Positions 26,269 to 34,819 of a stretch of 36,915 bases of DNA are shown here, piece by piece. The notes beneath the pieces are model-generated. The model was not told the DNA's origin, ran no database searches, and saw only the letters and a list, made by a program, of their open reading frames with translations. Source of the DNA: Rathayibacter rhapontici (GTDB lineage: Bacteria > Actinomycetota > Actinomycetes > Actinomycetales > Microbacteriaceae); assembly GCF_001995175.1 (NCBI RefSeq), contig NZ_MUKN01000039.1, forward strand, positions 1 through 36,915, in the 5' to 3' direction. A program made the position numbers and the translations under genes. Every line of letters begins with the position of its first letter. Within the stretch, counting starts at the first letter, position 1.

Positions 26269-26829
26269 CTAGGACGGGCGGCTGCCCCAGTCGGGACCTG
26301 TCCATGCCGCGGTGGTGTGGAGGCGGAGTCGTCGCTCGAATCGATCGACGCTCTCCTCCGGCGCCCGACGCAGCCCCAGCGCACCGGGTTCCTCGACGAG
26401 TCGGAGGACCGCTCGCCTCGGTCGACCGGTGCGGGCGAACTCGACGAGGATCTCGCTCCGGGTGCCGAGGCCGGTCCTCCGGCGCTCGACTCGTCGGATC
26501 TCGTCCCAGAGCAGTTCAGCGCGGTCCTCGCCCGCGATCACCGTGAGCACCTCCGTCGTGGGGACGAGGACGACGGAGGGCCGAAGGCTGCTGCGTGGCA
26601 GGAAGGGATCCACGAAGTGCAGCAGCCGCGCGAGGTCCGGGCCTCCGCTGACGACGACACCGCCCTCGCCGCTCGCGGTGACGACCGCTCGCGGAGCAGC
26701 CAGGAGACGGGCGGTCACGACGGCCGCGAGGAGGAGCAGTCCGAGAAGCGCGACGGCCGCGATCGTGAGCAGGGTCGGATCCGCGAGAGCACCGGCGATC
26801 GGGTCGCGGAAGCGGGCGGCGGGAGTCAC
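26269..26829 (-). CDS. single-pass membrane protein, 186 residues, function unknown
   Basis: I use GTG 26829, which has no Shine-Dalgarno but a -10 element TACCGT six bases upstream. A hydrophobic helix spans about residues 20-43 (LLTIAAVALLGLLLLAAVVT). The rest is a soluble beta-rich domain: VVTASGEGGVVVSGGPDL, VVLVPTTEVLTVIAGEDRAELLWDEIRRVERR and ILVEFARTGRPRRAVLRLVE. The strand pattern and DEIRRVE segment recall bacterial PH-like domains, but I cannot assign it. The gene converges with the ABC permease (six bases apart) and is divergent from plsC. Longer upstream frames on this strand only shadow plsC. Confidence 0.65.
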   Translation of the reverse strand: MTPAARFRDPIAGALADPTLLTIAAVALLGLLLLAAVVTARLLAAPRAVVTASGEGGVVVSGGPDLARLLHFVDPFLPRSSLRPSVVLVPTTEVLTVIAGEDRAELLWDEIRRVERRRTGLGTRSEILVEFARTGRPRRAVLRLVEEPGALGLRRAPEESVDRFERRLRLHTTAAWTGPDWGSRPS

Positions 26830-26835
26830 CCGCAC

Positions 26836-26841
26836 ACGGTA
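26836..26841 (-). promoter_or_regulatory. -10 element TACCGT, leaderless start of the membrane protein
   Basis: TACCGT fits TANNNT and ends six bases before GTG 26829. No ribosome site lies between, and no -35 is recognisable. Confidence 0.5.
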
Positions 26842-26928
26842 GCGAGCCGGGTCGGCGGGGGTCGGCCGATCGTCGCGCGGCGGGCGTGGGCGGGCCGGGT
26901 CGACGAGTGTCGGTGAGAGGATGGGCGG

Positions 26929-27672
26929 GTGTCTGAACGCAGCCGTCCGTCCGTCTTCTGGTTCCTCGCTGCCGCGGTGATCCCCGCGATGACCGCCTCG
27001 GTGGACCTCCGCGTCCGCGACGGGCACAAGGTCCCGAGCACCGGCGCCTTCGTCTTCGCGCCGAATCACTACAGCGAGATCGACCCGATCATCACCGGGT
27101 GGACGCTCTGGAAGCTGGGGCGCGCGCCGCGGTTCCTCGCGAAGGCGTCGCTGTTCAAGGTCCCCGTCCTCGGGGCGCTCCTGCGGGCGTCGGGGCAGAT
27201 CCCCGTCGAGCGCGCCGGGACCGTCCGCGGGAACGAGCCGCTCAAGGCGGCGAAGGCGCTCGTCGACGAGCAGCGCTCGGTGATCATCTACCCCGAGGGC
27301 TCGCTCACCCGTGACCCCGAGCTCTGGCCGATGCGCGGCAAGACCGGGGCGGTGCGGATGGCGCTGCAGTACGACCTGCCCGTGATCCCCGCGGCGCACT
27401 GGGGCACGCAGCAGCTGATGGGCCGCTACTCCAAGAAGCTCACGCTCTTCCGGCGCAAGCGCGTCAACATCCTGATCGGCGATCCCGTCGACCTGTCGGC
27501 GTTCCGCGGGCGCAGCCTCGACGCCGTCACGCTGAACGAGGCGTCGGCGGTCGTCATGGCCGCGATCACCGCGCTGCTCGAGGAGCTGCGGGGCGAGACC
27601 GCGCCGGCCACCCGGTGGAACCCGTCCGAGCACAACCAGAAGGGGACGGGACGCTTTGAGTCCGAGCAGTAG
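26929..27672 (+). CDS. plsC: 1-acyl-sn-glycerol-3-phosphate acyltransferase
   Basis: A 247-residue PlsC-type acyltransferase that converts lysophosphatidic to phosphatidic acid at the membrane. The catalytic block APNHYSEIDP has the NHX4D motif, FLAKASLFKVPVLGALLR and GQIPVERAG form block II, IIYPEGSLTRD is block III and PVIPAAHWG block IV. The N-terminus SVFWFLAAAVIPAM is hydrophobic and probably membrane-embedded. GTG 26929 is preceded by GAGGAT six bases upstream, again a leaderless-type spacing. The 3' end overlaps the gpsA start by 17 bases, so glycerophospholipid genes are coupled here. Confidence 0.92.
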   Translation: MSERSRPSVFWFLAAAVIPAMTASVDLRVRDGHKVPSTGAFVFAPNHYSEIDPIITGWTLWKLGRAPRFLAKASLFKVPVLGALLRASGQIPVERAGTVRGNEPLKAAKALVDEQRSVIIYPEGSLTRDPELWPMRGKTGAVRMALQYDLPVIPAAHWGTQQLMGRYSKKLTLFRRKRVNILIGDPVDLSAFRGRSLDAVTLNEASAVVMAAITALLEELRGETAPATRWNPSEHNQKGTGRFESEQ

Positions 27673-28806
27673 GAGATCCACTCCGATCCCCGTCCCGCGC
27701 CGTGTCGCGGTTCTGGGAGCGGGGAGCTGGGGGACCACGTTCGCCAAGATCCTCGCGGACGGAGGATCGGACGTCGTGATGTGGGCGCGCCGGAGCGAGC
27801 TCGCCCGCGAGATCACCGAGGCCAAGCGCAACAGCGACTACCTGCCCGGGATCAACCTGCCGCGCAACATCCGCGCGACACCGCGCATCGAGGAGGCGCT
27901 CGAGGGCGCCGACCACGTCTACCTCTCGATCCCGTCGCAGTCGCTGCGCGGCAACCTCGAGGCGATCACCCCGTTCCTGACCGAGCGCACGGTGCTCATC
28001 AGCCTGATGAAGGGCGTGGAGAAGAGCACGGGCCTGCGGATGAGCGAGGTGATCGCGCAGATGCTGCCGATCGACCCGAGCCGCATCGCGGTCGCCTCCG
28101 GGCCCAACCTCGCCCTCGAGATCGCGAAGGAGCAGCCGACCGCCGCGGTCATCGCCTCCGAGAGCCTCGTCACCGCTCAGGAGGTGGCCCTGGCCGCCAC
28201 CAACCGCTACTTCCGCTCCTACGTCAACACCGATGTGATCGGCACCGAGTTCGGCGGCGTGCTGAAGAACCTGATCGCGGTGGCCATCGGCATCGTCGAC
28301 GGGGTCGGGTACGGCGAGAACACCAAGCGTCGATCATCACGCGCGGCCTCGCCGAGATGACGGACTTCGCGGTCGCCTACGGGGGCCGGCCCGAGACGAT
28401 GTCCGGTCTCGCAGGGCTGGGCGACCTCATCGCCACCTCGAGCTCGTCGCTCTCGCGGAACAACACGGCGGGGCGGCTGCTCGGGCAGGGCTACAGCTTC
28501 ACCGACGTGGTCAAGTCGATGCAGCAGACGGCGGAGGGACTCGCGTCCGTGGCCCCGGTGCTGGAGCTCGCCCGTGCGCGCGGAGTCGACATGCCCATCG
28601 TCCAGCAGGTGTCGCAGGTGCTCGCCGGTACGCTCGACCCGAAGGACATCGCGCCGCACCTGACCACGGATTCGGACGAGCCACAGGGTGAGAGGAACCT
28701 CGATGACCAGCAAGCTCCGCGTAGCCGTTCTGTTCGGGGGGCGCTCCAGCGAGCACTCGATCAGCTGCGCCACGGCGGCAGGGGTCCTGAGGGCGATCGA
28801 CCGTGA
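27656..28806 (+). CDS. gpsA: NAD(P)H-dependent glycerol-3-phosphate dehydrogenase, frame break near 28327
   Basis: GpsA reduces dihydroxyacetone phosphate to sn-glycerol 3-phosphate for phospholipid synthesis. The Rossmann motif is VAVLGAGSWGTTFAKIL, followed by LSIPSQSLRG, ISLMKGVE, SGPNLALEIA and the catalytic Lys in FGGVLKNLIAVA. The frame breaks at 28327: one added G turns TKRRSS into TKASIITRGLAEM, restoring the C-terminal domain (GLGDLIATSSSSLSRN). TTG 27656 lies inside the plsC end. After the break the frame runs to TGA 28804-28806, 104 bases into ddl, giving about 383 residues against some 335-345 for the family. A second missed base near 28660-28690 would end it at the TGA just before ddl. 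Confidence 0.92.
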
Positions 28807-29809
28807 CCGCTTCGAGGTGATCCCGGTCGGGATCACCACCGACGGCGCGTTCGTGCTCGAGGAGGACCGTCCTGAGAAGTTCGCGCTCGATGCGGATGCC
28901 CTGCCCCGCGTGCACGACGACGGCAGCCGGGTGCGCTGGCCGGAGTCGGCGCTCTCGCGCGAGCTGAGCGTCACGCGACCCGACGGCTCGAGCGAGTCGC
29001 TCGGGGACGTCGACGTGGTGTTCCCGATCCTGCACGGGCCGTGGGGCGAGGACGGCACGATCCAGGGGCTCCTCGAGCTCGTGGGCCTGCCCTACGTCGG
29101 CTCGGGCGTGCTCGCCTCGGCGCTGGGCATGGACAAGCACTTCACCAAGACCGTGCTGCGCGCCGCCGGCATCGAGGTCGCCCCCTGGTACACCGTGACC
29201 GAGGCGGAGTGGCGGGCCGCCCCCGGTGACGCCGAGGCGGCTCTCGACGAGCTCGGGCTGCCGGCGTTCGTCAAGCCGGCGCGGGCCGGCTCCAGCGTCG
29301 GAGTGAGCCGGGTCGACGACCGCGAGGATCTCGCCGCTGCGCTCGACGAGGCGTTCTCGCACGACTCCCGGGTGCTCGTCGAGTCGGCGATCGTCGGCCG
29401 CGAGGTCGAGATCGGCGTGCTCGGCGGTCGTCGCGGGGAGCTGCCGCGCTCCTCCGTCGCCGGCGAGATCGTGATCTCGGGCCGCGGCTTCTACGACTTC
29501 GAGGCCAAGTACCTCGGGGCGGCAGGCATCGACCTGGTCTGCCCCGCCGACCTCACCGCCGACGAGCTCGCCGAGATGCGCGAGCTGGCGGTGCGCGGGT
29601 TCGAGGCGATCGGGGCAGAAGGACTGGCCCGCGTCGACTTCTTCCTCACCGCCGACGGCTTCGTGGTGAACGAGATCAACACGATGCCCGGATTCACGCC
29701 GATCTCGATGTTCCCGCGGATGTGGGGGGCGAGCGGCGTCGAGTACCCCGACCTCATCACGGAGCTGATCGAGCTGGCCCTCGAGCGCCGCCCGCTCGCG
29801 GTGGCGTGA
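28703..29809 (+). CDS. ddl: D-alanine-D-alanine ligase
   Basis: Ddl joins two D-alanines with ATP to supply the peptidoglycan pentapeptide. The 368-residue product has VAVLFGGRSSEHSISC at the start, the substrate loop FPILHGPWGEDGTIQG and VGSGVLASALGMDKHFTK. The ATP-grasp segments are AFVKPARAGSSVGVS, VESAIVGREVEIGVLGG, and near the end ARVDFFLTADGFVVNEINTM with metal-binding Asp/Glu/Asn. TPISMFPRMW follows. I use ATG 28703 with GAGAGGA upstream; the in-frame GTG at 28688 is less likely. The frame is intact. The stop shares four bases with the start of the GntR gene. Confidence 0.96.
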   Translation: MTSKLRVAVLFGGRSSEHSISCATAAGVLRAIDRDRFEVIPVGITTDGAFVLEEDRPEKFALDADALPRVHDDGSRVRWPESALSRELSVTRPDGSSESLGDVDVVFPILHGPWGEDGTIQGLLELVGLPYVGSGVLASALGMDKHFTKTVLRAAGIEVAPWYTVTEAEWRAAPGDAEAALDELGLPAFVKPARAGSSVGVSRVDDREDLAAALDEAFSHDSRVLVESAIVGREVEIGVLGGRRGELPRSSVAGEIVISGRGFYDFEAKYLGAAGIDLVCPADLTADELAEMRELAVRGFEAIGAEGLARVDFFLTADGFVVNEINTMPGFTPISMFPRMWGASGVEYPDLITELIELALERRPLAVA

Positions 29810-30174
29810 CGGATCCGGCCCTGGGGCTCCGCCTCGAGGCGGGACCGACCGCTCCCTTCGAGCAGATCCGGGAGCAGATCACCGCGCAGGTGGCCGACGG
29901 CGCGCTGATCGTGGGCACGCGGCTGCCGCCGGTGCGCGCCCTGGCCGAGACGCTGGGCATCGCCGCGGGGACGGTCGCGCGCGCCTACAAGGAGCTCGAG
30001 GCGGCCGGTGTCGTCGAGACGCGCGGTCGCTCCGGCACCGTCGTCGCGCGCGGAGCGGAGGGTGTGGGCCACGAGGCGCAGCTCGCGGCGGTCGCGTTCG
30101 CCGAGCGGATGCGCGCGCTCGGCGTCGCTCCGGACGAGGCGCTGCGGATGGTGCGGACGGCGCTCGGCCGCTGA
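29806..30174 (+). CDS. GntR-family transcriptional regulator, YtrA-type
   Basis: A 122-residue regulator with a GntR winged helix-turn-helix (GALIVGTRLPPVRALAETLG, then AAGTVARAYKELEAAGVVETRGRSGTVV) and only a short helical C-terminus. The small size without a ligand-binding domain places it in the YtrA subgroup, members of which usually control ABC transporters or cell-envelope genes. GTG 29806 overlaps the ddl stop as GTGA, so it is expressed with ddl. The target is unknown; the DrrAB-like transporter upstream is one candidate. It converges with the DUF3515 gene two bases away. Confidence 0.9.
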   Translation: MTDPALGLRLEAGPTAPFEQIREQITAQVADGALIVGTRLPPVRALAETLGIAAGTVARAYKELEAAGVVETRGRSGTVVARGAEGVGHEAQLAAVAFAERMRALGVAPDEALRMVRTALGR

Positions 30175-30176
30175 GC

Positions 30177-30680
30177 TCAGCCCTCGGGCGTCCCGGTCGT
30201 GTCGAGGGTGTCGGTCTCGGACACGTTCGTGCACTCGCCGACCTTCGGCAGGTAGGACACCGACTCGGCCAGGTCGACGACGGCCGACGTGCCGGAGGCG
30301 CGGCTCTGGTCGACGGTGATCTCGACTGCCGGATCGCGCCCGTACGTCGTCAGCGTGTACACGTCGTCGGCCGCCTGCGACTCGTCGATGATCCAGTCGA
30401 CCCCGCTGACCGAGACGCAGAGGTCGGTCGTGGGGCCGGGCACCTCGACTCCGCAGTGCAGGATGACCGCGGCCGGGGTGCCCCAGGCGCCCGTGCCCTG
30501 CGCGTTCGTCTCGCGCTCGGGCTGGCCCGCCACAACATCCGGCAGTCGGACCGAGACCTCGGCGCACTCGGTGCTCGTCGCGTCCGCGGCCGGTTCGAGC
30601 GCGACCGGCGCGGAGCAGCCGCTGAGCAGGAGCACGGCGGACAGGGCGGCGAGGGGGCAGGCGAGGCGGCGGGGGGACAT
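30177..30680 (-). CDS. DUF3515 family lipoprotein
   Basis: A 167-residue predicted lipoprotein: a basic start (MSPRRLACP), a hydrophobic core and the lipobox LLLSGC, with the Cys anchoring it to the outer face of the membrane. The mature part matches DUF3515 (CAEVSVRLPDVVAGQ, GTGAWGTPAAVILHCGVE, VDWIIDE). Function is unknown. Its conserved place beside ddl and thiL is usual in actinobacteria, from memory. I use ATG 30680, as the upstream frame from 30707 crosses the thiL start and promoter. A -10-like TAGCCT lies eight bases upstream, so the message may be leaderless. Confidence 0.87.
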   Translation of the reverse strand: MSPRRLACPLAALSAVLLLSGCSAPVALEPAADATSTECAEVSVRLPDVVAGQPERETNAQGTGAWGTPAAVILHCGVEVPGPTTDLCVSVSGVDWIIDESQAADDVYTLTTYGRDPAVEITVDQSRASGTSAVVDLAESVSYLPKVGECTNVSETDTLDTTGTPEG

Positions 30681-30688
30681 CGCGAGCC

Positions 30689-30698
30689 AGGCTAGCGT
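30689..30698. promoter_or_regulatory. overlapping divergent -10 elements of the DUF3515 gene and thiL
   Basis: TAGCGT (30693-30698, plus strand) ends seven bases before thiL ATG 30706. TAGCCT (30694-30689, minus strand) ends eight bases before DUF3515 ATG 30680. They share the CTAG core, so the two starts would be served by interlocking promoters in a 25-base gap. Confidence 0.5.
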
Positions 30699-30705
30699 GT
30701 CAACC

Positions 30706-31781
30706 ATGGCACCGGATCAGAGCTCCACCGCGGCCGACCCCGCCTCCCCGCCGGCCGCCCCGTCGCTGGCCGAGCTGAGCGAGGGCGAGGTCCTGGCCCG
30801 GGTGCTCGCCCGGCTGTCCGCCGGATCCGCGGGCGCCGAGACGCTGGTCGGGCCCGGCGACGACTGCGCCGTGGTGCGTGCTCCCGACGGCCGCTTCGTC
30901 GTCACCACGGACATGATGGTGCACGGCCCGGACTTCCGGCTCGCGTGGTCCACTCCGTTCGACCTCGGCTGGAAGGCGGCGGCGTCCAACCTCTCGGACG
31001 TCGCGGCGATGGGCGCCCGCCCGACGGCGCTGGTGGTCGCGATCGCCGCGCCGCAGGAGCTCGGCGTCGACGTGCTGGAGGGGATCGCCGACGGTCTGGC
31101 CGCGGGGTGCGCGGCGATGGCTCCGGGCTGCGGGGTGGTCGGGGGAGACCTCTCGGCCTCGGCGACCCTCACCCTCTCGATCACCGCGTTCGGCTCGCTC
31201 GACGACCGTGCGCCCGTGCTGCGGAGCGGAGCCCGTCCGGGTGACGTGCTGGCCGTGGCGGGGAACCTGGGCGCGGCGGGCCTCGGACTGCGGCTGCTCT
31301 TCGAGCGGGCGCAGGAGGACGGAGTGCCGTCCGTGCGACTCGCGGCGCGGCTCCGGGAGCGGCAGCCGGCGGTCCTCGACGCGCAGCTGCGGCCGACCTC
31401 GCCGATCGCGGCGGGGATCGCCGCCGGCCGCTCCGCCACCGCGATGATGGACGTCTCTGACGGCGTCGTCCTCGACGCGCGGCGGATGGCGCGCGCGAGC
31501 GGAGTCGTCCTCGACCTCGATCCGGCGGCGGTCGACGCGCATGCGGCACCGCTGACGACGTCGACGGGATCGATGCGGCGCTCGCCCGCTCACTCGTCCT
31601 GGGCGGCGGCGAGGACCACGCGATGCTCGCCTGCTTCCCGGAGGGCGTCGCGCTCCCCGAGGGCTTCACCGCGCTCGGTCAGGTGCGCGAGGGGCGTGCC
31701 GAGGTCCGCCTCGGGGGAGCGGCCCTCGAGGACCGCGGGGGATGGGACCCCTACCTCGGCTGGGACGGCGCCGCCGGGTGA
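30706..31781 (+). CDS. thiL: thiamine-monophosphate kinase, frame break near 31553
   Basis: ThiL phosphorylates thiamine monophosphate to the active cofactor thiamine pyrophosphate. After a 20-residue Ala/Pro/Ser-rich start come GPGDDCAVV, TTDMMVHGPDFRL, WKAAASNLSDVAAMGA and GVVGGDLSASATLTLS, whose Asp residues bind Mg-ATP. MMDVSDGVVLDARRMA is the second-domain motif. The frame breaks at about 31552-31554. Adding one base gives a DDVDGIDAALARSLVLGGG segment leading to the conserved GGEDHAML, and a stop at 31779-31781 (about 358 residues). The uncorrected frame reads on through the opposite-strand rsmD. The start probably belongs to a leaderless transcript. Confidence 0.93.
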
Positions 31782-31785
31782 CCCG

Positions 31786-32370
31786 CTACTCGGCCGCGGG
31801 GCGGGAGGCCCACCAGATGGTGGTGTCCCCGTAGTCCTTGCGGCGCTCGCGCTCGAGTCCGGCGGGCCACGTCGGCTCCGGGCTGCGGGAGCTCCGCTCG
31901 ACGACCACGACGGCGTGCTCGTGCAGCAACGGCAGCACTCCCGCCAGGTCGGCCGCGAGGTCCTCCTCGGTGACGTCGTAGGGCGGGTCCAGCAGCACCG
32001 TGTCGGCGAGCAGTCCCGCGGCGCGGTCGAGGAACGACCGGACGGACGAGGTGACCACCTCGATCCGCGGGCGGGGCAGCCTGCCGGCCGCTGCGGCCGC
32101 GACGATCGCCCGCGCGTTCGCGTCGGCCGTGCGGGCGGCGGAGGGATCGCGCTCCACGAGCACCACGTAGGCGGCGCCGCGGCTCGCGGCCTCGAGCCCG
32201 AGCGCTCCGGATCCGGCGTAGAGGTCGAGCACCGTCGCCTCGTCGAGCGCGTCGCGCGCCTCGAGCGCCGAGAAGACCGCCTCGCGCACGCGGTCGCTGG
32301 TGGGGCGGGTGCCGGCGCGCGGCACCTTGAGGGTGAGCGACCCGGCGTAGCCGGAGATGATCCTGGTCAC
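31786..32370 (-). CDS. rsmD: 16S rRNA (guanine(966)-N(2))-methyltransferase
   Basis: RsmD methylates G966 of 16S rRNA in the assembled 30S subunit, using S-adenosylmethionine. The 194-residue product starts VTRIISGYAGSLTLKVPRAG, then TSDRVREAVFSAL, the SAM-binding VLDLYAGSGALGLEAASRG, and the catalytic LLDPPYDV. These are the diagnostic motifs and the length is typical. GTG 32370 has no Shine-Dalgarno; the -10 element TATCCT lies six bases upstream, indicating a leaderless message. The gene converges with thiL (four bases apart) and is divergent from moxR. Confidence 0.95.
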   Translation of the reverse strand: MTRIISGYAGSLTLKVPRAGTRPTSDRVREAVFSALEARDALDEATVLDLYAGSGALGLEAASRGAAYVVLVERDPSAARTADANARAIVAAAAAGRLPRPRIEVVTSSVRSFLDRAAGLLADTVLLDPPYDVTEEDLAADLAGVLPLLHEHAVVVVERSSRSPEPTWPAGLERERRKDYGDTTIWWASRPAAE

Positions 32371-32376
32371 CGTCCG

Positions 32377-32382
32377 AGGATA
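32377..32382 (-). promoter_or_regulatory. -10 element TATCCT, leaderless start of rsmD
   Basis: TATCCT is a near-consensus -10 and ends exactly six bases before GTG 32370, with no ribosome site between. Confidence 0.6.
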
Positions 32383-32458
32383 CGGCGGGCGCCTCCAGCT
32401 GGGAGACCGCCCGATCCGACCGCCCGTGACCGGTGCGGGACTGAGAGAATCGATGATC

Positions 32459-33499
32459 ATGACGTCCCTGGATGACACCCTCGCCCCTGTCGGCGGCCCC
32501 GCGGGCCCGAGCGGGGCGCGGGCGCCGATGTCCCGCGAGGAGTTCACCGCCCACTGCGGTGCGATCCTCCGCAATCTGACCAGCGTGATCGACGGCAAGG
32601 ACGCCGAGGTCTCGATGGCGCTGACCGTCTTCCTCGCCGGGGGCCACCTGCTGATGGAGGACGTCCCGGGCACCGGCAAGACCGTGCTCGCGAAGTCCCT
32701 CGCCGCCTCGGTCGGCGGCAGCGTCGCCCGCATCCAGTTCACGCCGGACCTGCTCCCCTCCGACGTCACCGGCGTCTCGGTCTACAACCAGGCGACCCGA
32801 GACTTCGAGTTCAAGCCCGGTCCGGTCTTCGCCAACATCCTCATCGGCGACGAGATCAACCGCGCCTCGCCCAAGACGCAGTCCGCCCTGCTCGAGTGCA
32901 TGGAGGAGCGCCAGGTGTCGGTCGACGGCATCACCCACCTGCTCCCTCGTCCGTTCGCGGTCGTCGCGACGCAGAACCCCGTCGAGATGGAGGGGACCTA
33001 CAGCCTCCCCGAGGCGCAGCGCGACCGCTTCATGGCCCGGCTCTCGCTCGGTTACCCGGACGAGCGCGCCGAGCTCGAGATGATCCGCACCCGCGATGCC
33101 GCCAGCCCGCTCGACGCCCTGCGGCCCGTCGTCACCCGCGACGAGCTCGAGCGGATGATCGACTACGTGCAGTCGGTCTACGTCGCGCCGCCCGTGCAGG
33201 AGTACGTGGTCGCGATCATGCAGGCGACGCGGATCGATCCCGAGCTGCGCCTGGGCGGGAGCCCTCGCGCGACCCTGCAGCTCATCGCCGCGGCGAAGGC
33301 GCTCGCCGCCATCAGCGACCGCGACTTCGTGGTGCCCGACGACATCGACGCGCTCGCGGTGCCCGTCCTCGGCCACCGCCTGCTCCCCGCCACCCGACTG
33401 CCGGGACGCTCGGGGTCGGGCGCCTCGCACTCGGTGACCGAGATCGTGCAGCGGATCCTCGCGTCGACTCCCGTGCCCTTCAGCGGCCGTGGCGACTGA
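32459..33499 (+). CDS. MoxR-family AAA+ ATPase
   Basis: A 346-residue AAA+ chaperone-like ATPase. Walker A is MEDVPGTGKTVLAKSLA and Walker B is ILIGDEINRASPKTQSALLE. Sensor 1 is VVATQNPVEMEGTYSLPEAQ, followed by the arginine finger region QRDRFMARL. MoxR ATPases assist maturation of partner proteins, usually encoded with a DUF58 and a transglutaminase protein as here. I use ATG 32459 (MTSLDD), eight bases after GAGAAT (32445-32450), a -10-like element. A second ATG at 32453 and a longer frame from 32357 are less likely because the latter crosses the divergent rsmD start. The stop overlaps the next gene by 11 bases. Confidence 0.92.
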   Translation: MTSLDDTLAPVGGPAGPSGARAPMSREEFTAHCGAILRNLTSVIDGKDAEVSMALTVFLAGGHLLMEDVPGTGKTVLAKSLAASVGGSVARIQFTPDLLPSDVTGVSVYNQATRDFEFKPGPVFANILIGDEINRASPKTQSALLECMEERQVSVDGITHLLPRPFAVVATQNPVEMEGTYSLPEAQRDRFMARLSLGYPDERAELEMIRTRDAASPLDALRPVVTRDELERMIDYVQSVYVAPPVQEYVVAIMQATRIDPELRLGGSPRATLQLIAAAKALAAISDRDFVVPDDIDALAVPVLGHRLLPATRLPGRSGSGASHSVTEIVQRILASTPVPFSGRGD

Positions 33500-34819
33500 G
33501 CGCCGCGGCCTCGACGGGCCGTCCCCGCGCATCGGCTCCCTCCCCGCGCTGGGCGGTGTCGCGCTCACCCTGCGCGGCTGGGCCTTCGTGGTGCTCGGCA
33601 CGGCGGCGATCGTGGCCGCGCCGCTGGTGGACTTCCGCGAGCTGCTCTTCCTCGGGCTCGTGCTCCTCGGACTGCCCTTCGGCGCCGTCGTGTCGCTCGC
33701 GGTCTCGACGCCGGTCGTGCAGGTGCAGCGGCGCTTCGAGCCGCGCGTCGTGGCGGTCGGCGACGTCGTCGACGTCGACGTCGTGCTGGAGAACCGCGGC
33801 GGGCCGCTGCGCTCGGCCCGCGCCGAGGACCGTCTGACGCGGAGGGACCGCGGCGAGGACTCCGGCCGGTCCGTCGCGAGCGGCGGCTTCGGTCTGCCTC
33901 CCGTGGCCGCGCCGGACAGCGGTCGAGCCGGGTGCGCGCGCGGTACCGTCTGCCCGCCGGACGGCGCGGGATCCACCGCCTCGGCCCGCTGCGGATCGTG
34001 CGGAGCGAGGCGCTCGGGCTGGCTCTGCGCGAGAGCGTCGTCGGGTCGGCGCAGCCGTTCGTCGTCACTCCGCGCGCCGTACCGCTCGAGAGCGACGTTC
34101 TCGACGCGTTCGGCGCCGGCGGATCGAGCCCGGTCGCTCACGCGACGGCGGGCTCGGGCACCGACGACGTCATCCCGCGCGACTACCGGCCCGGCGACGC
34201 CATGCGCCGGGTGCACTGGCGCGCGAGCGCGCGGTCGGGCGAGCTGATGGTGCGCCAGGACGAGCAGAACACCGATCCGCACGCGTGGATCCTGCTGGAA
34301 TCGCGGGCGAGCCGGGTCCTCGACAGGCCCGGGGGCGACGGCCGCCGAGCGCGTGGAGACGACGACCGGCTCGAGTGGGCGGTCTCGATGACCGCCTCGC
34401 TCGCCGTCCACCTGCTCGACCGCGGGTTCGAGACCCACCTCGTCGAGACCGGCGCCGGGCCCGAGGTGCAGCACTCGGAGGACGAGCGCGAGGTCGCGCA
34501 CGACGTGCTCCTGCGGCTCGCCGAGCTCGTGCCGTCCGGGGAGTCGGCCGAGGCCGCCGCGCGGATCGCCGGCGAGATGCGCGAGGCAGGAGGGGTGCGC
34601 CCGGTCTTCGCCGTGCTCACCCGCCTCCGCGAGGAGGACCTGGACGCTCTCTCGTCGCTCGCCTCGCACGCCCGTCCCGCCATCGCCTTCCTCGTCGAGG
34701 GAACGGCGGAGGAGGAGGCCGCGCTCTCGTCGCTGGGCTGGTACCCGGTCGCCACGACCGTGCGCACGAGCGTCGAGGAGGCCTGGTCCGAGGCCCTCGC
34801 GCTGAGGGCGATCGCATGA
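33489..34819 (+). CDS. DUF58 domain membrane protein, frame break near 33913
   Basis: About 443 residues after correction. Two membrane helices near residues 22-65 (GWAFVVLGTAAIVAAPLVDF, then LLFLGLVLLGLPFGAVVSLA) are followed by a beta-rich region (VEVVLENRGGPLRSARAEDRL-like). The DUF58 core follows: IPRDYRPGDAMRRVHWRASA with the RDY/HW residues, leading to a VWA-like fold. The frame changes at 33912-33914: one added base joins GLPPVAAP to GQRSSRVRARYRLPAGRRG and the conserved GIHRLGPLRI. GTG 33489 starts inside moxR. The end shares ATGA with the transglutaminase gene. Function is thought to lie in envelope-associated protein processing with MoxR; exact role unknown. Confidence 0.88.

Noticed and set aside
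31751..34669. 972-codon minus-strand frame opposite moxR and the DUF58 gene
   Set aside because: Shadow frame; only its far C-terminal part overlaps rsmD, and there in the wrong frame.
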